Of a stretch of 64,000 nt of DNA, positions 50,562 to 59,731 are shown one piece after another. Made by a program: the position numbers and the translations under genes. Every line of letters begins with the position of its first letter. Positions within the stretch are counted from its first letter, which is position 1. Origin of the DNA: Pandoraea sputorum (GTDB lineage Bacteria > Pseudomonadota > Gammaproteobacteria > Burkholderiales > Burkholderiaceae); contig NZ_CP010431.2 of NCBI RefSeq assembly GCF_000814845.2, forward strand, positions 1,922,001 to 1,986,000, read 5' to 3'. The notes under the pieces are model-generated. The model had not been told where the DNA came from. It searched no databases and worked only from the letters and a program-made list of their open reading frames with translations.

Positions 50562-53147
50562 TTAGATCTGCACCGTGTCGGCGACTTCCTTGAAGTCTTC
50601 GATCTGGTCGAAGTTCATGTACTTGTAGATCTTGTCGCCGTTCGAAGCGAGTACGCCCATGTCGGCCATGTACTCTTCCTTGGTCGGGATCTTGCCCAGA
50701 CGCGAGCAGATAGCGGCCAGTTCCGCCGAGCCGAGATACACGTTCGTGTTCTTGCCCAGACGGTTCGGGAAGTTACGGGTCGACGTCGACATGACCGTCG
50801 CGCCTTCGCGCACTTGTGCCTGGTTACCCATGCACAGCGAGCAGCCCGGCATTTCGGTACGGGCACCGGCCGTGCCGAACACGCCGTAGTGACCTTCTTC
50901 CGTCAGTTGCTTCTGGTCCATCTTGGTCGGCGGGGCGACCCACAGCTTGACCGGAATGTCGCGCTTGCCTTCGAGCAGTTTCGATGCGGCGCGGAAGTGA
51001 CCGATGTTGGTCATGCACGAACCGATGAACACTTCGTCGATGGTCGCACCGGCAACGTCCGACAGCGTCTTCACGTCGTCCGGATCGTTCGGGCAGGCGA
51101 CGATCGGCTCATGGATGTCGGCCAGATCGATTTCGATGACGGCAGCGTATTCAGCGTCGGCATCCGGCGAGAGCAGTTGCGGGTCGGCCAGCCACTGTTC
51201 CATTGCCGTGATACGGCGTTGCAGGCTGCGCGGATCCTGATAGCCCTGCGCGATCATCCACTTGAGCAGCGTGACGTTGCTGTTCAGGTATTCGATGATC
51301 GGTTCCTTGTTCAGGTGCACCGTGCAACCGGCGGCCGAGCGCTCGGCGGAGGCGTCCGACAGCTCGAACGCCTGCTCGACCTTCAGCTCGGGCAGGCCTT
51401 CGATCTCAAGGATGCGGCCCGAGAAGATGTTCTTCTTGCCTTGCTTGGCGACCGTCAGCATGCCTTGTTTGATGGCGTACAGCGGGATCGCGTTGACGAG
51501 GTCACGCAGCGTGACGCCCGGTTGCATCTTGCCCTTGAAGCGGACCAGCACCGATTCCGGCATGTCCAGCGGCATCGTACCAGTGGCCGCGGCGAAGGCG
51601 ACCAGCCCCGAGCCTGCCGGGAAGCTGATGCCGATCGGGAAGCGGGTGTGCGAGTCGCCGCCGGTGCCGACGGTGTCGGGCAGCAGCATGCGGTTGAGCC
51701 ACGAGTGGATCACGCCGTCGCCCGGACGCAGTGCGATACCGCCACGGTTGCTGATGAAGTTCGGCAGGGTCTGGTGCGTCTTCACGTCCACCGGCTTCGG
51801 ATAAGCGGCGGTGTGGCAGAACGATTGCATGACGAGGTCGGCCGAGAAGCCGAGGCAAGCCAGATCCTTCAGTTCGTCACGGGTCATCGGGCCCGTCGTG
51901 TCTTGCGAGCCGACCGAGGTCATCTTCGGTTCGCAGTACGTGCCCGGACGCACACCCTGACCTTCCGGCAGACCGCAGGCGCGACCCACCATCTTCTGTG
52001 CCAGCGAGAAGCCCTTGCCGCTATCCGACGGCTGTTGAGCCAGACGGAACAGCGTCGACGGCGCGAGACCCAGCGCTTCACGCGCCTTGGCGGTCAGGCC
52101 ACGGCCGATGATCAGCGGAATACGGCCACCGGCGCGCACTTCGTCGAACAGCACGTCGGACTTGACCTGGAATTCGGCGATCACGGCGCCGTTCTTCAAA
52201 GCCTTGCCTTCGTACGGACGCAGTTCGACCACGTCACCCATTTCCATCTGCGACACGTCGAGTTCGATCGGCAGTGCGCCGGCGTCTTCCATCGTGTTGT
52301 AGAAAATCGGGGCGATCTTGCTGCCCAGGCACACACCGCCGAAGCGCTTGTTCGGAATGAAGGGGATGTCTTCGCCCGTGAACCACAGCACCGAGTTGGT
52401 GGCCGACTTGCGCGAGGAGCCCGTGCCGACGACGTCGCCCACATAAGCGACGAGGTGACCCTTTTCCTTGAGCGACTCGATGAATTTGATCGGACCGCGC
52501 TTGCCGTCTTCTTCCGGGGTGATGCCGGGGCGGGCATTCTTGAGCATCGCCAGGGCGTGCATCGGAATGTCGGGGCGGGTGGTGGCGTCCGGGGCCGGCG
52601 AGAGGTCGTCGGTGTTGGTTTCGCCCGTGACCTTGAACACGGTGATGGTCAGGCTTTGCGGGACTTCCGGGCGGCTCGTGAACCATTCGGCGTCGGCCCA
52701 GCTTTGCAGGACGGCGCGTGCGTTGGCGTTGCCCTTGTCGGCGAGTTCCTTGACGTCATGGAACTGGTCGAACATCAGCAGGGTGTTCTTGAGCGCGTCG
52801 GCGGCGACGGTGCCGACTTCGGCGTCCGACAGCAGTTCGATGAGCGGGGCGATGTTGTAGCCGCCGAGCATCGTGCCGAGGAGTTCGGTGGCGCGGGCGC
52901 GGGAGATCAGCGCACAGGCCGTTTCGCCCTTGGCGACAGCGGCGAGGAAACCGGCCTTCACGCGGGCGGCTTCGTCAACACCGGCGGGCACGCGGTTCGT
53001 GATCAGATCGACCAGCGTCTGCTCTTCGCCTGCGGGCGGGTTGGTCAGCAGCTCGACCAGTTCGGCGGTCTGCTGAGCGGTCAGCGGCAGGGGGGGAATA
53101 CCCAACGCGGCGCGGGCGGCCACGTGTTCACGATAGTTTTCAAGCAT
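50562..53147 (-). CDS. acnB: Aconitate hydratase B (bifunctional 2-methylisocitrate dehydratase)
   Basis: An 861-residue AcnB, the major TCA-cycle aconitase in this group, which also dehydrates/hydrates methylcitrate intermediates. The N-terminal HEAT-like domain ([26 protein letters not shown]) and swivel domain are distinctive of AcnB against AcnA. [4Fe-4S] ligands are the Cys of [10 protein letters not shown] and the CxxC of GCSLCMGNQ. Substrate residues appear in [17 protein letters not shown]. Full length and intact. A GTCTTAT-ATAAGAC palindrome lies 117 bp upstream of the start and may be a GntR-type operator. AGGAG sits directly before the ATG. Confidence 0.98.
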   Translation of the reverse strand: MLENYREHVAARAALGIPPLPLTAQQTAELVELLTNPPAGEEQTLVDLITNRVPAGVDEAARVKAGFLAAVAKGETACALISRARATELLGTMLGGYNIAPLIELLSDAEVGTVAADALKNTLLMFDQFHDVKELADKGNANARAVLQSWADAEWFTSRPEVPQSLTITVFKVTGETNTDDLSPAPDATTRPDIPMHALAMLKNARPGITPEEDGKRGPIKFIESLKEKGHLVAYVGDVVGTGSSRKSATNSVLWFTGEDIPFIPNKRFGGVCLGSKIAPIFYNTMEDAGALPIELDVSQMEMGDVVELRPYEGKALKNGAVIAEFQVKSDVLFDEVRAGGRIPLIIGRGLTAKAREALGLAPSTLFRLAQQPSDSGKGFSLAQKMVGRACGLPEGQGVRPGTYCEPKMTSVGSQDTTGPMTRDELKDLACLGFSADLVMQSFCHTAAYPKPVDVKTHQTLPNFISNRGGIALRPGDGVIHSWLNRMLLPDTVGTGGDSHTRFPIGISFPAGSGLVAFAAATGTMPLDMPESVLVRFKGKMQPGVTLRDLVNAIPLYAIKQGMLTVAKQGKKNIFSGRILEIEGLPELKVEQAFELSDASAERSAAGCTVHLNKEPIIEYLNSNVTLLKWMIAQGYQDPRSLQRRITAMEQWLADPQLLSPDADAEYAAVIEIDLADIHEPIVACPNDPDDVKTLSDVAGATIDEVFIGSCMTNIGHFRAASKLLEGKRDIPVKLWVAPPTKMDQKQLTEEGHYGVFGTAGARTEMPGCSLCMGNQAQVREGATVMSTSTRNFPNRLGKNTNVYLGSAELAAICSRLGKIPTKEEYMADMGVLASNGDKIYKYMNFDQIEDFKEVADTVQI

Positions 53148-53256
53148 GAGGAGACCTGCTGATGTTGCGTTTCGGGGGAGGTTTTGAGGCCTCCGGGGCT
53201 TGTTCCAGTACGGCTTTTGCCCGTGATTTTAGTCCCTATGCAAGGTAAGGTCAAAT

Positions 53257-53277
53257 GTCTTATGTCTTATATAAGAC
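53257..53277. promoter_or_regulatory. Palindrome GTCTTATATAAGAC upstream of acnB
   Basis: GTCTTAT (53264-53270) and ATAAGAC (53271-53277) form a perfect 14-bp palindrome; an extra GTCTTAT half-site directly precedes it (53257-53263). The form is typical of operators bound by GntR-family dimers that control central-carbon genes in betaproteobacteria, from memory. It is the only striking element in the 245 bp between acnB and the AraC gene. Confidence 0.6.
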
Positions 53278-53392
53278 TTGATGAAAAGTGAAGGTTTGGG
53301 GCGTGAGCGTGCGACAGAGGGGAAGGGGGGCGCTGCATGCGCCGGGGAGGCGGCAGGACGGTGCAGCAGCCGGTACCGACCGCCGCCCCGGA

Positions 53393-54178
53393 TCAGGTGA
53401 AGTACTGGCCGGGCGTGCGTCCGAGGGATTTGCGGAACATTTCGATGAAGCCCGTCGTGCTCTCGTAGCCCAGCTCGTTGGCGACTGCGGAGACGGCCCG
53501 CCCTTCGGCGAGTCGGTATAGGGCTTCTTGAAGACGGACGTGGCGTCGCCATTCGTCGAACGTCTGGTTGAGCTCGCGGATGAACAGGCGCGACAGGGTG
53601 CGCGAACTGGCCCCGACGTGATCACCCCATTCCTGGAGCGTCCGGTTGTCGGACGGCTCGCGCAGGAATTCGGTGCAAAGGCGGGCGAGACGCCGTTCAC
53701 GCGGAATTTCGACCGACAGCGGGATTTCGTCGCTGAATTCGAGTTCGTCTCGGATGATTTCGAAGAATTTGTCGACGTGACGCTTGCGCAGCAGTGGTTC
53801 GTCGGTGGATGCCGCGCGCAGAATCAGTTCGCGCATCAGATTGGATACGACGAGCGGCTCGCATGTCTTGGGTAAGTCGGCGACGACATGCGGCGAGATC
53901 AGAAGGTTGTGCATTCCGAACGACGCCCGCAACCGTACGGCGTGCAACGTCATCGGTGGAATCCAGACTGCGCGTTGCGGCGGCACGACCCAGGTGCCGC
54001 GCGGCGTGTCGACACACATGATGCCTTCGCCACCGAAGAGCACCTGACCGTAGGGATGGACGTGGGGCTCGACGCCGCCCCCTGCGGGGAACTCGAAGGC
54101 CAGACCGACCATGGGGGCGGGCGAAATTCGCGATTCGAAGAACTCGACGTCCTGTGCGGTGATGATCCGGGTCTGCAT
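53393..54178 (-). CDS. AraC-family regulator with cupin sensor domain
   Basis: A 261-residue regulator. The N-terminal cupin (EPHVHPYGQVLFGGEGIMCV, then GTWVVPPQRAVWIPPMTLHAVRL) is the kind that binds a small effector. The C-terminal AraC DNA-binding domain (about 165-261) shows TLQEWGDHVGASSRTLSRLFIREL for the first helix-turn-helix and AVSAVANELGYESTTGFIEMFRKSLGRTPGQYF for the second. It lies 179 bp downstream of an MHS transporter on the same strand and beyond it a divergent oxidoreductase operon, the probable regulon. Four 10-bp direct repeats begin 15 bp upstream of its start and may be its own binding sites. Confidence 0.92.
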   Translation of the reverse strand: MQTRIITAQDVEFFESRISPAPMVGLAFEFPAGGGVEPHVHPYGQVLFGGEGIMCVDTPRGTWVVPPQRAVWIPPMTLHAVRLRASFGMHNLLISPHVVADLPKTCEPLVVSNLMRELILRAASTDEPLLRKRHVDKFFEIIRDELEFSDEIPLSVEIPRERRLARLCTEFLREPSDNRTLQEWGDHVGASSRTLSRLFIRELNQTFDEWRRHVRLQEALYRLAEGRAVSAVANELGYESTTGFIEMFRKSLGRTPGQYFT

Positions 54179-54192
54179 GACGGCCCCCGAGG

Positions 54193-54232
54193 CGTTAACG
54201 AACGGTAACGGACGTTAAGAGACGTTAAAGGA
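54193..54232. promoter_or_regulatory. Four helically phased 10-bp repeats before the AraC gene
   Basis: Units CGTTAACGAA, CGGTAACGGA, CGTTAAGAGA and CGTTAAAGGA follow each other with exact 10-bp period, sharing CGTTAA in three and CGGTAA in one. They begin 15 bp upstream of the regulator's start codon. One helical turn spacing puts every CGTTAA on the same DNA face, as for regulators that bind direct repeats. Confidence 0.55.
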
Positions 54233-54261
54233 AAGAAATGCTCGTTTCATTCTTTCCTTAA
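54225..54261. terminator. Possible terminator hairpin between the MHS transporter and AraC genes
   Basis: TTAAAGGAAAGAAATG (54225-54240) pairs with CATTCTTTCCTTAA (54248-54261), with two bulged A residues and a seven-base loop. It is AT-rich in the stem and lies after the transporter stop and before the AraC gene, both on the minus strand. It may end the transporter transcript; the overlap with the 10-bp repeats means it could also be regulatory. Confidence 0.45.
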
Positions 54262-54357
54262 CATCCGTCGTCGGACATGGGGGTTAACGTGGGGGATCGG
54301 GATGGGACGGAAGGCCTGGTGGCGCCGGAGGGCCGTGCTGCCCTACGGCGCGCTGGC

Positions 54358-55659
54358 TCATTCGAGCGGCTGACCGCGAGTTTCGGGCATCCGGACCACC
54401 GCGAGGACCGTCAGCAGATTGAGTGCGATCAGATAGGCGGCAAACCACCCCAGATGGCCGTGATCGGCCATCCAGTTCTGAAGGTAGGGAGCGGTGCCGC
54501 CGAAGATCGCGACCGTCAGCGAGTACGGAATGGCCACGCCGGTAGCGCGGATACGCGTGGGGAACAGCTCGGCATAGACCGCTGGGGCGATGGCCGTCCA
54601 GGCGGCGAGCACCACCAGGCCGACGCAGATCGCCAGCGTGAGACGCGCGAAGGAGCCGTCGATGAGCATCAGCAGCGGCACGATGACGAGCGCCGAGCCG
54701 CCAGCCCCCATCAGCAAGTTCGGCCTGCGGCCGATGCGATCGGACAGTGCGCCCCAGAACGGTTGCACGGCCATATACACGAGGCAGCCGATGCATAGTG
54801 CCCATAGTCCCTGACGGGCATCGACGCCCTTGAAGTGCGTGGCGAATGTGATGGCCCCCGACATCCAGGTATTGAACGTCAGCGTCGGTCCGGCGGTGAG
54901 TGCGATGATTCGCAGCACCGATGCACGATGCTCCCAGATGGCGTGCGCCATCGGTTGCACGGGCACACCGGCACGCGCTTCGCTTTGCTCGTGTTCGAAA
55001 GCGGACGTTTCCTTGAGCCTGCCGCGCAGGAAGAGCGCATACACCCCGAGGGCCGCACCGAGGAAGAAGGGGATGCGCCAGCCGTAGCGCGTCATCTCAT
55101 CCGTGGAAAAGACCTGCGTGAGTACCAGCCCCACGGCGGTGGCCAGCAGCGAGCCGCCCGTAATGGCGATGAACATGCTGCTCGACCAGAGGCCCCGGCG
55201 GCGCACGGGAGCGCTTTCCACGAGGAACGTGAACGATGCGCCGATCTCGCCGCCGAGCCCGAAACCCTGGAGCAGGCGTCCGAAGACGAGCAACGTCGGT
55301 GCCATCAGTCCGATGGAGGCATATGTCGGCGATACGGCGATGACCAGGCACCCCGCGGCGGTGACGGCCATCGAAGCCACCATCGCAAAGCGGCGTCCTC
55401 GCCGGTCCGACAGCCAGCCGAAATAGATACCGCCGATGGGGCGCAGCAGGAAGCCGACGGCGAAGACGGCGAGCGTGGACAGGAAGGCTGCGGTCGGGTC
55501 TTCGGCGTGGAAGAACTGGGTCGAGAAATAGCGGGAAAAGAGTACGAACGACGCGAAGTCGTACCACTCAAGCGCGTTACCGATACCCGCGCCCAAGATG
55601 ACCGACTTGGCGGGTGAGCCGCGCTCGTTGCGGGCGACGGTTTGCAGGGTCGCATCCAT
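54358..55659 (-). CDS. MHS-family MFS transporter (metabolite:H+ symporter)
   Basis: A 433-residue inner-membrane proton symporter with 12 predicted helices. Start at 55659 (MDATLQTV) has AGGAGA upstream; the 37 residues before it in frame are not transporter-like. Family marks: GAGIGNALEWYDFASF at helix 1, GGIYFGWLSDRRGRR (MFS loop motif), GRLLQGFGLGGEIGASFTFLVESAP (about 124-148), and in the second half WGALSDRIGRRPNLL and ELFPTRIRATGVAIPYSL. MHS proteins import organic acids such as citrate, 2-oxoglutarate or shikimate. It is divergent from the flavoprotein operon 337 bp away and followed by an AraC regulator, so it probably imports the substrate of that oxidoreductase. Confidence 0.93.
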   Translation of the reverse strand: MDATLQTVARNERGSPAKSVILGAGIGNALEWYDFASFVLFSRYFSTQFFHAEDPTAAFLSTLAVFAVGFLLRPIGGIYFGWLSDRRGRRFAMVASMAVTAAGCLVIAVSPTYASIGLMAPTLLVFGRLLQGFGLGGEIGASFTFLVESAPVRRRGLWSSSMFIAITGGSLLATAVGLVLTQVFSTDEMTRYGWRIPFFLGAALGVYALFLRGRLKETSAFEHEQSEARAGVPVQPMAHAIWEHRASVLRIIALTAGPTLTFNTWMSGAITFATHFKGVDARQGLWALCIGCLVYMAVQPFWGALSDRIGRRPNLLMGAGGSALVIVPLLMLIDGSFARLTLAICVGLVVLAAWTAIAPAVYAELFPTRIRATGVAIPYSLTVAIFGGTAPYLQNWMADHGHLGWFAAYLIALNLLTVLAVVRMPETRGQPLE

Positions 55660-55996
55660 GGTGTGTCTCCTGATGGCTGATTGTCGTTGTGGTTGGTCTT
55701 GTTTGTCCTGATGCCCTGACCACATTAGCGCCGCTCGCCTGCTGCGCACACCGCGCGCGGGACAACACATATCGCAAAACGGACAGAATTTTCGAGCGGT
55801 CCGCGCGTACGCCAGCCGATGGCAGTCGTTTGCTCATCTTCCTTTGCTCCCCCGGTCACTTTTTGCCACTTTGGCCGCTTTGCTAGACGGCGTGTCCCGA
55901 TCGCCGCATTCGCTCAGGGGCGGACTGTCCACAATGATCACGTTCCACTCAGCAGTTTCAAAGTTCTACTACCGGCCCGAGGAGGGCGCTACTGCG
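55660..55996. promoter_or_regulatory. Divergent control region of transporter and oxidoreductase operon
   Basis: The 337 bp between the MHS transporter and the flavoprotein gene hold three 10-bp units at 55856-55885: TCACTTTTTG, CCACTTTGGC, CGCTTTGCTA, each with a C(A/G)CTTT or CGCTTT core on the same helical face. They could be an AraC-type operator for the plus-strand operon, but differ from the repeats before the araC gene. A GAGGAGG Shine-Dalgarno for the flavoprotein is at 55979-55985. No other gene is convincing here. Confidence 0.4.
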
Positions 55997-57751
55997 ATGA
56001 AGGTGATCGATTGCGATGTCGTAGTCGTGGGCGGCGGCGGTGCGGGCACCTATGCCGCGCTCCGTCTGCACGACCTGGGATTGAAGCCGATGTTGATATC
56101 GAAGGGGCTGGTCGGCAAGAGCGGTGCGTCGATCATGGCCGGAGCGGTGATCGTCGGCTCGAAGATGCTCGGCGGCAACGCGCAGAACGCCGCCAGTTCG
56201 CTCGAATTCTTCGCGAAGTACTACAGCCACTTTCTGGTCGATCAGTCCTATCTGGCGGCGGCGGGGCACTGGATCGAGAACACCTTCTATCCCGAGATGG
56301 AGTCGCTCGGTTTGTTGTTTTCGCGGGAGGCCGACGGGCAGATCGCGATGAGCCACTCGCCGGTGCGCTGGGCGGTCGCGCCGATGCAGGGGCAGACCGG
56401 CATGTTGCTGATGGATATCCGACGCAAGCAGTTGCAGGCGCGCGGCATTCCGATGCATGAGGAGTGTGTCGTGACGGCGCTGCTGCGCAACGAGAACGGC
56501 GAAGTTTGCGGGCTGACTGCGCTCGACTACGTGCGCGGCGAGATGTTCGCGGTGCATGCCAGGGCCGTCGTGATGGCGACCGGGCACGCTGACCGGATGG
56601 TGCGTCGCTCCACGGGAACGCGGGAGCAGACCGGCGACGGCATTGCGCTGGCACTGCGCGCGGGGGCTGAGATGACTAATCTGGAGATGCAGTTCTGGCA
56701 CATCAGCGACTTTGCGCATCCACCGACGTGGCAGCGTCTGCACATCTATCCGAATCCGCTTGTCGGCACGAATCAAAGTTCGCGCGTGTACAACGCGCAA
56801 GGCGAGTGCTTCTTCGAGCAGTCGCGCGACGCGCCTGCCGCGCTCGCGCCGTACACGCTTCAGGTCAAGCGACTCACGCAACAGGTGCTCGCGGGCAAGG
56901 CACGCTTCAGTGGCGGCTATTACACGTCATACAGCCACGTCGATGCGGATGTGTTACGGCGGTACCAGTACGCCGGTTCTGCGTTTGAAAAGCTGGGGCT
57001 CGACATCACGCGCGACAAGGTCGAGGCGCGCCCCACGATGCATTACCGGCAAGGCGGTATCGAGTCGGATCCCCATTCGATGCGCACCAGTGTCGACGGA
57101 TTGTGGGTCGCAGGGGGCGTGGGCGCGCATGTCACGGGGAGTCTGGCCGTCGCGATTTACGACGGTGGGCTGGTGGCCGAGTCGATTGCTGGCAGCTTGC
57201 CGGACCGACATCGTCACGATGGCCTGACCGAGCAGCAGATTCGGGCAGAAGAATCGCGGGTGGAGGGGGTGAGGCTCAGGGCGGATGCGGGCGGCCAGAC
57301 GGCTGACGGCGAGACCGGGCGGCAGGCGCTCGCCCCCATGCACGTCAAGACGGGCATCTGGGACGTGATGGACGCGGCATACGGATTGATCAAGAGCGGG
57401 GAGGCCATGCGCGCCGGTCTGGCGAGGCTTGCCGCGATGCGAGAGCGCGAACTGCCGCGCATGACACCGCCGAGCACCTCGCGCCGGTTCAACACCGCGT
57501 GGCTCGATGCGCTCGACGCCCACAACCTGATCGACGTGTGCGAAGTCACGCTGCAAAGCGCGTTGAAGCGAGAAGAAAGCCGAGGCAGTTTCTACCGGAC
57601 GGACTTTCCGTACGTCGATAACACCGCATGGCAGTGCAAGAACATCGTCGCGCTCGACGGCGGCGCTTATCGGTTCCGGCGGGAGCGCTACCCCGAGGGA
57701 GCCATCGCGCCCGGATTCGAGCGACAGGAGTATTTCAGCGTGCCGTGGTGA
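55997..57751 (+). CDS. SdhA/FrdA-like flavoprotein lacking the usual substrate motif
   Basis: A 584-residue flavoprotein. ATG 55997 is chosen for the GAGGAGG upstream; frames extend to 55844 with an ATG at 55934. The N-terminal FAD-binding motif is VVVVGGGGAGTYAALRL (about 8-24), with GKSGASIMAG following where the FAD-attachment region lies. MHYRQGGIESD (about 349-359) matches the HY.MGGI.T block of FrdA, and WVAGGVGAHVTGSLAVAIYDGG is the second FAD block. The canonical HPTG substrate segment of succinate dehydrogenase/fumarate reductase is replaced by QFWHISDFAH (about 233-242), so the substrate may not be succinate/fumarate. No signal peptide, so cytoplasmic. The C-terminus has the helical FrdA-type tail. 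Confidence 0.85.
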   Translation: MKVIDCDVVVVGGGGAGTYAALRLHDLGLKPMLISKGLVGKSGASIMAGAVIVGSKMLGGNAQNAASSLEFFAKYYSHFLVDQSYLAAAGHWIENTFYPEMESLGLLFSREADGQIAMSHSPVRWAVAPMQGQTGMLLMDIRRKQLQARGIPMHEECVVTALLRNENGEVCGLTALDYVRGEMFAVHARAVVMATGHADRMVRRSTGTREQTGDGIALALRAGAEMTNLEMQFWHISDFAHPPTWQRLHIYPNPLVGTNQSSRVYNAQGECFFEQSRDAPAALAPYTLQVKRLTQQVLAGKARFSGGYYTSYSHVDADVLRRYQYAGSAFEKLGLDITRDKVEARPTMHYRQGGIESDPHSMRTSVDGLWVAGGVGAHVTGSLAVAIYDGGLVAESIAGSLPDRHRHDGLTEQQIRAEESRVEGVRLRADAGGQTADGETGRQALAPMHVKTGIWDVMDAAYGLIKSGEAMRAGLARLAAMRERELPRMTPPSTSRRFNTAWLDALDAHNLIDVCEVTLQSALKREESRGSFYRTDFPYVDNTAWQCKNIVALDGGAYRFRRERYPEGAIAPGFERQEYFSVPW

Positions 57752-57827
57752 GCCACGTAAGGCGAGACGGCAGGCGTCGGGACACAGGCCGGTTCGGACC
57801 GGTCGACTTTGCGGGGAGACGGGACAC

Positions 57828-58793
57828 ATGCATTCGGACGTCGGGCAATTTCGGGGTGATAGCGATAGCGACAGTGAGCTGACGACAGTAACGCTGCACA
57901 TTTCGCGTTTCGATCCGGAGACGGACGCTGCGCCCTATATGCAGACCTACGCGGTGCCGACGGTGCCGCACATGCGAATCATCGACGCACTGAACTATGT
58001 ACAGGAAGTGCTCGGGGTGGACATCGGCTACCGATGGTATTGCGGCACGAAGAAGTGCGGTACGTGCGCGGTGCGGATGAACGGTCGGGAGGTGCTGGCG
58101 TGCTGGGAGGCGGCGCAAGCGGAGATGCATGTCGAACCGCTGCGTCATCTGCCGTTGATTCGCGATCTGGCGGTCGACCGGGCGCCGGCCGAGGCGAAGC
58201 TGGTCTCGTTGCAGACCTGGCTCCAGCGCACGCGTCCGTATGGCGGGTTTCCCGAGCCGGTCGACGCCGCAAACGCCGCAACACTCCGGGCGACGATGGA
58301 TTGCCTCAGTTGTCTGGCGTGCTATTCGGCGTGTCCGGTGCTCGATTTTCCCGAGGACATCGCGTTCGCGGGGCCTGCGCCATTGGTGCATCTGGCCCGC
58401 GTTGCGCTGGATGCCCGGGACGACGCTTCCCGTCTGCAAGCCATTCTGGACGAGGCGCATGTCCACCATTGCGTCTCCTGCTACCAATGCGAAGCGGTCT
58501 GCCCCGCGCATATTCCGATCGTGAGTGCCGCTATCGAACCGCTCAAGCAGTTGGCGTATGCGCGTGCGCCGGAGGCGTCGCCGCATGCGCGCGCGTTCAT
58601 GGAGATCGTTGAGAGGCGCGGGCGCATCGAGCCCATGTTGCTGGTGCTTGGGACGCGTGGCTGGCGAGCCGCGCTGCAACGTCCCGGACGGACCTTGAAG
58701 CTGATGCTGCGCGGCAAGGTGCGGCCGCTGGCGGCGCTGTTGCGCCGACCTGTGCAGGGGATCGAGGCGATCCGGCGCATTTTCTTTGGTTGA
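57828..58793 (+). CDS. SdhB/FrdB-like iron-sulfur subunit of type E pattern
   Basis: A 321-residue electron-transfer subunit. The N-terminal [2Fe-2S] ferredoxin has CGTKKCGTC and the closing LAC (about 68-91). The C-terminal cluster-binding part has CLSCLACYSACP (about 162-173) and CVSCYQCEAVCP (about 214-225). In ordinary SdhB the second block has three cysteines for a [3Fe-4S] centre. The extra Cys here (CVSC) is what converts that centre to a second [4Fe-4S] in archaeal type E succinate dehydrogenases. It is the middle gene of the operon, 76 bp after the flavoprotein, with GGGGAGA before its ATG. The tail after 250 is basic. Confidence 0.88.
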   Translation: MHSDVGQFRGDSDSDSELTTVTLHISRFDPETDAAPYMQTYAVPTVPHMRIIDALNYVQEVLGVDIGYRWYCGTKKCGTCAVRMNGREVLACWEAAQAEMHVEPLRHLPLIRDLAVDRAPAEAKLVSLQTWLQRTRPYGGFPEPVDAANAATLRATMDCLSCLACYSACPVLDFPEDIAFAGPAPLVHLARVALDARDDASRLQAILDEAHVHHCVSCYQCEAVCPAHIPIVSAAIEPLKQLAYARAPEASPHARAFMEIVERRGRIEPMLLVLGTRGWRAALQRPGRTLKLMLRGKVRPLAALLRRPVQGIEAIRRIFFG

Positions 58794-58817
58794 GTTCATT
58801 TCTGGTGAGGCATAGCC

Positions 58818-59696
58818 ATGCGAATCGCTTTTTATCCCGGGTGCAGTGCCCGTACGACTTGTGGTGAGTTATTGATGGCCACGCAGGCGGTGGCCGAAAG
58901 GTTGGGCATTGCACTGGAGACGCTTACGTCCGCGACCTGCACGGGCAGTCGTGAGATTCGCGCGGCTAATGCGGAACGCTTCGTTGCGCTTAATGTGCGG
59001 ATCATCGCGCTGGCGGAAGCGGCCGGCCTCGATTTGATGACAATCTGCAATACCTGCACGCTGAACCTGCTCGAAGCCAAACAGCGCGTGGACAACGATC
59101 CCACGTTGCGCGCCCGGGTCGACCGCAAGTTGGCAGAGGAGGGACTGGTCTACCGCGGGACGGCACGTATCACGCACTTCCTCTGGTACCTGCTTGAGGA
59201 GGTGGGGGAGACGCGGCTACGCGCGCTGGTGAAAGCGCCGTTGTCGTCGCACAAGATTGCCGCGTTCTATGGCTGCCATATCATCCGGCCGCCTTCGGTG
59301 TACGGCGACACGGATGCGCGCGATGTCCGGTCGATAGAAACACTGGCACAGATTCTGGGATGCACGACCGTCGACTACTCCGGGAGGACAGCTTGCTGCG
59401 GCTTTCACTGCTCGGCACAGAGCGACGTGATTCCCGTCAAGTTAAGCGGTCGACACGTAGCGTCTGCGAAAACGGCCGGGGCGGACGCCATCGTCACGCC
59501 GTGTCCCCTGTGTCACACGGTACTTGACACCTATCAGGACGACATGGCGCGCGATCTGAATATGCCGCTGGATCTGCCCGTCCTCCACTTGCCACAGCTT
59601 GTGGGCCTCGCGCTGGGGATCGACCCGGCAACGCTGGGGATCGACAGGCATGTCGTGCGGGTGGAGGAGGTTCGGTGGGTGCAGAAGTGGGTGTAG
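58818..59696 (+). CDS. HdrB/SdhE-like CCG-domain protein, third subunit of the oxidoreductase
   Basis: A 292-residue protein of two cysteine-rich CCG domains, as in heterodisulfide reductase HdrB, thiol:fumarate reductase TfrB, SdhE of type E complexes and MfrE. Domain 1: [20 protein letters not shown] and ICNTC. Domain 2: YGCH, ACCGFHC and CPLC. The first domain has TC where the family usually has CC. In type E enzymes this subunit replaces the haem-containing membrane anchors and links the complex to quinone or thiol electron carriers. It starts 24 bp after the iron-sulfur gene with GGTGAGG upstream, so the three proteins are probably made together. No membrane helix is obvious. Confidence 0.87.
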   Translation: MRIAFYPGCSARTTCGELLMATQAVAERLGIALETLTSATCTGSREIRAANAERFVALNVRIIALAEAAGLDLMTICNTCTLNLLEAKQRVDNDPTLRARVDRKLAEEGLVYRGTARITHFLWYLLEEVGETRLRALVKAPLSSHKIAAFYGCHIIRPPSVYGDTDARDVRSIETLAQILGCTTVDYSGRTACCGFHCSAQSDVIPVKLSGRHVASAKTAGADAIVTPCPLCHTVLDTYQDDMARDLNMPLDLPVLHLPQLVGLALGIDPATLGIDRHVVRVEEVRWVQKWV

Positions 59697-59731
59697 GGAA
59701 CGGGCGTTGCTGCGCGTCATTGCCTCGGGTG

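Noticed and set aside
50454..53162. A 902-codon open frame on the plus strand
   Set aside because: It is the exact antisense of acnB, an unmistakable full-length gene; its composition is the arginine/histidine-rich pattern of a GC-driven shadow and it has no domain.
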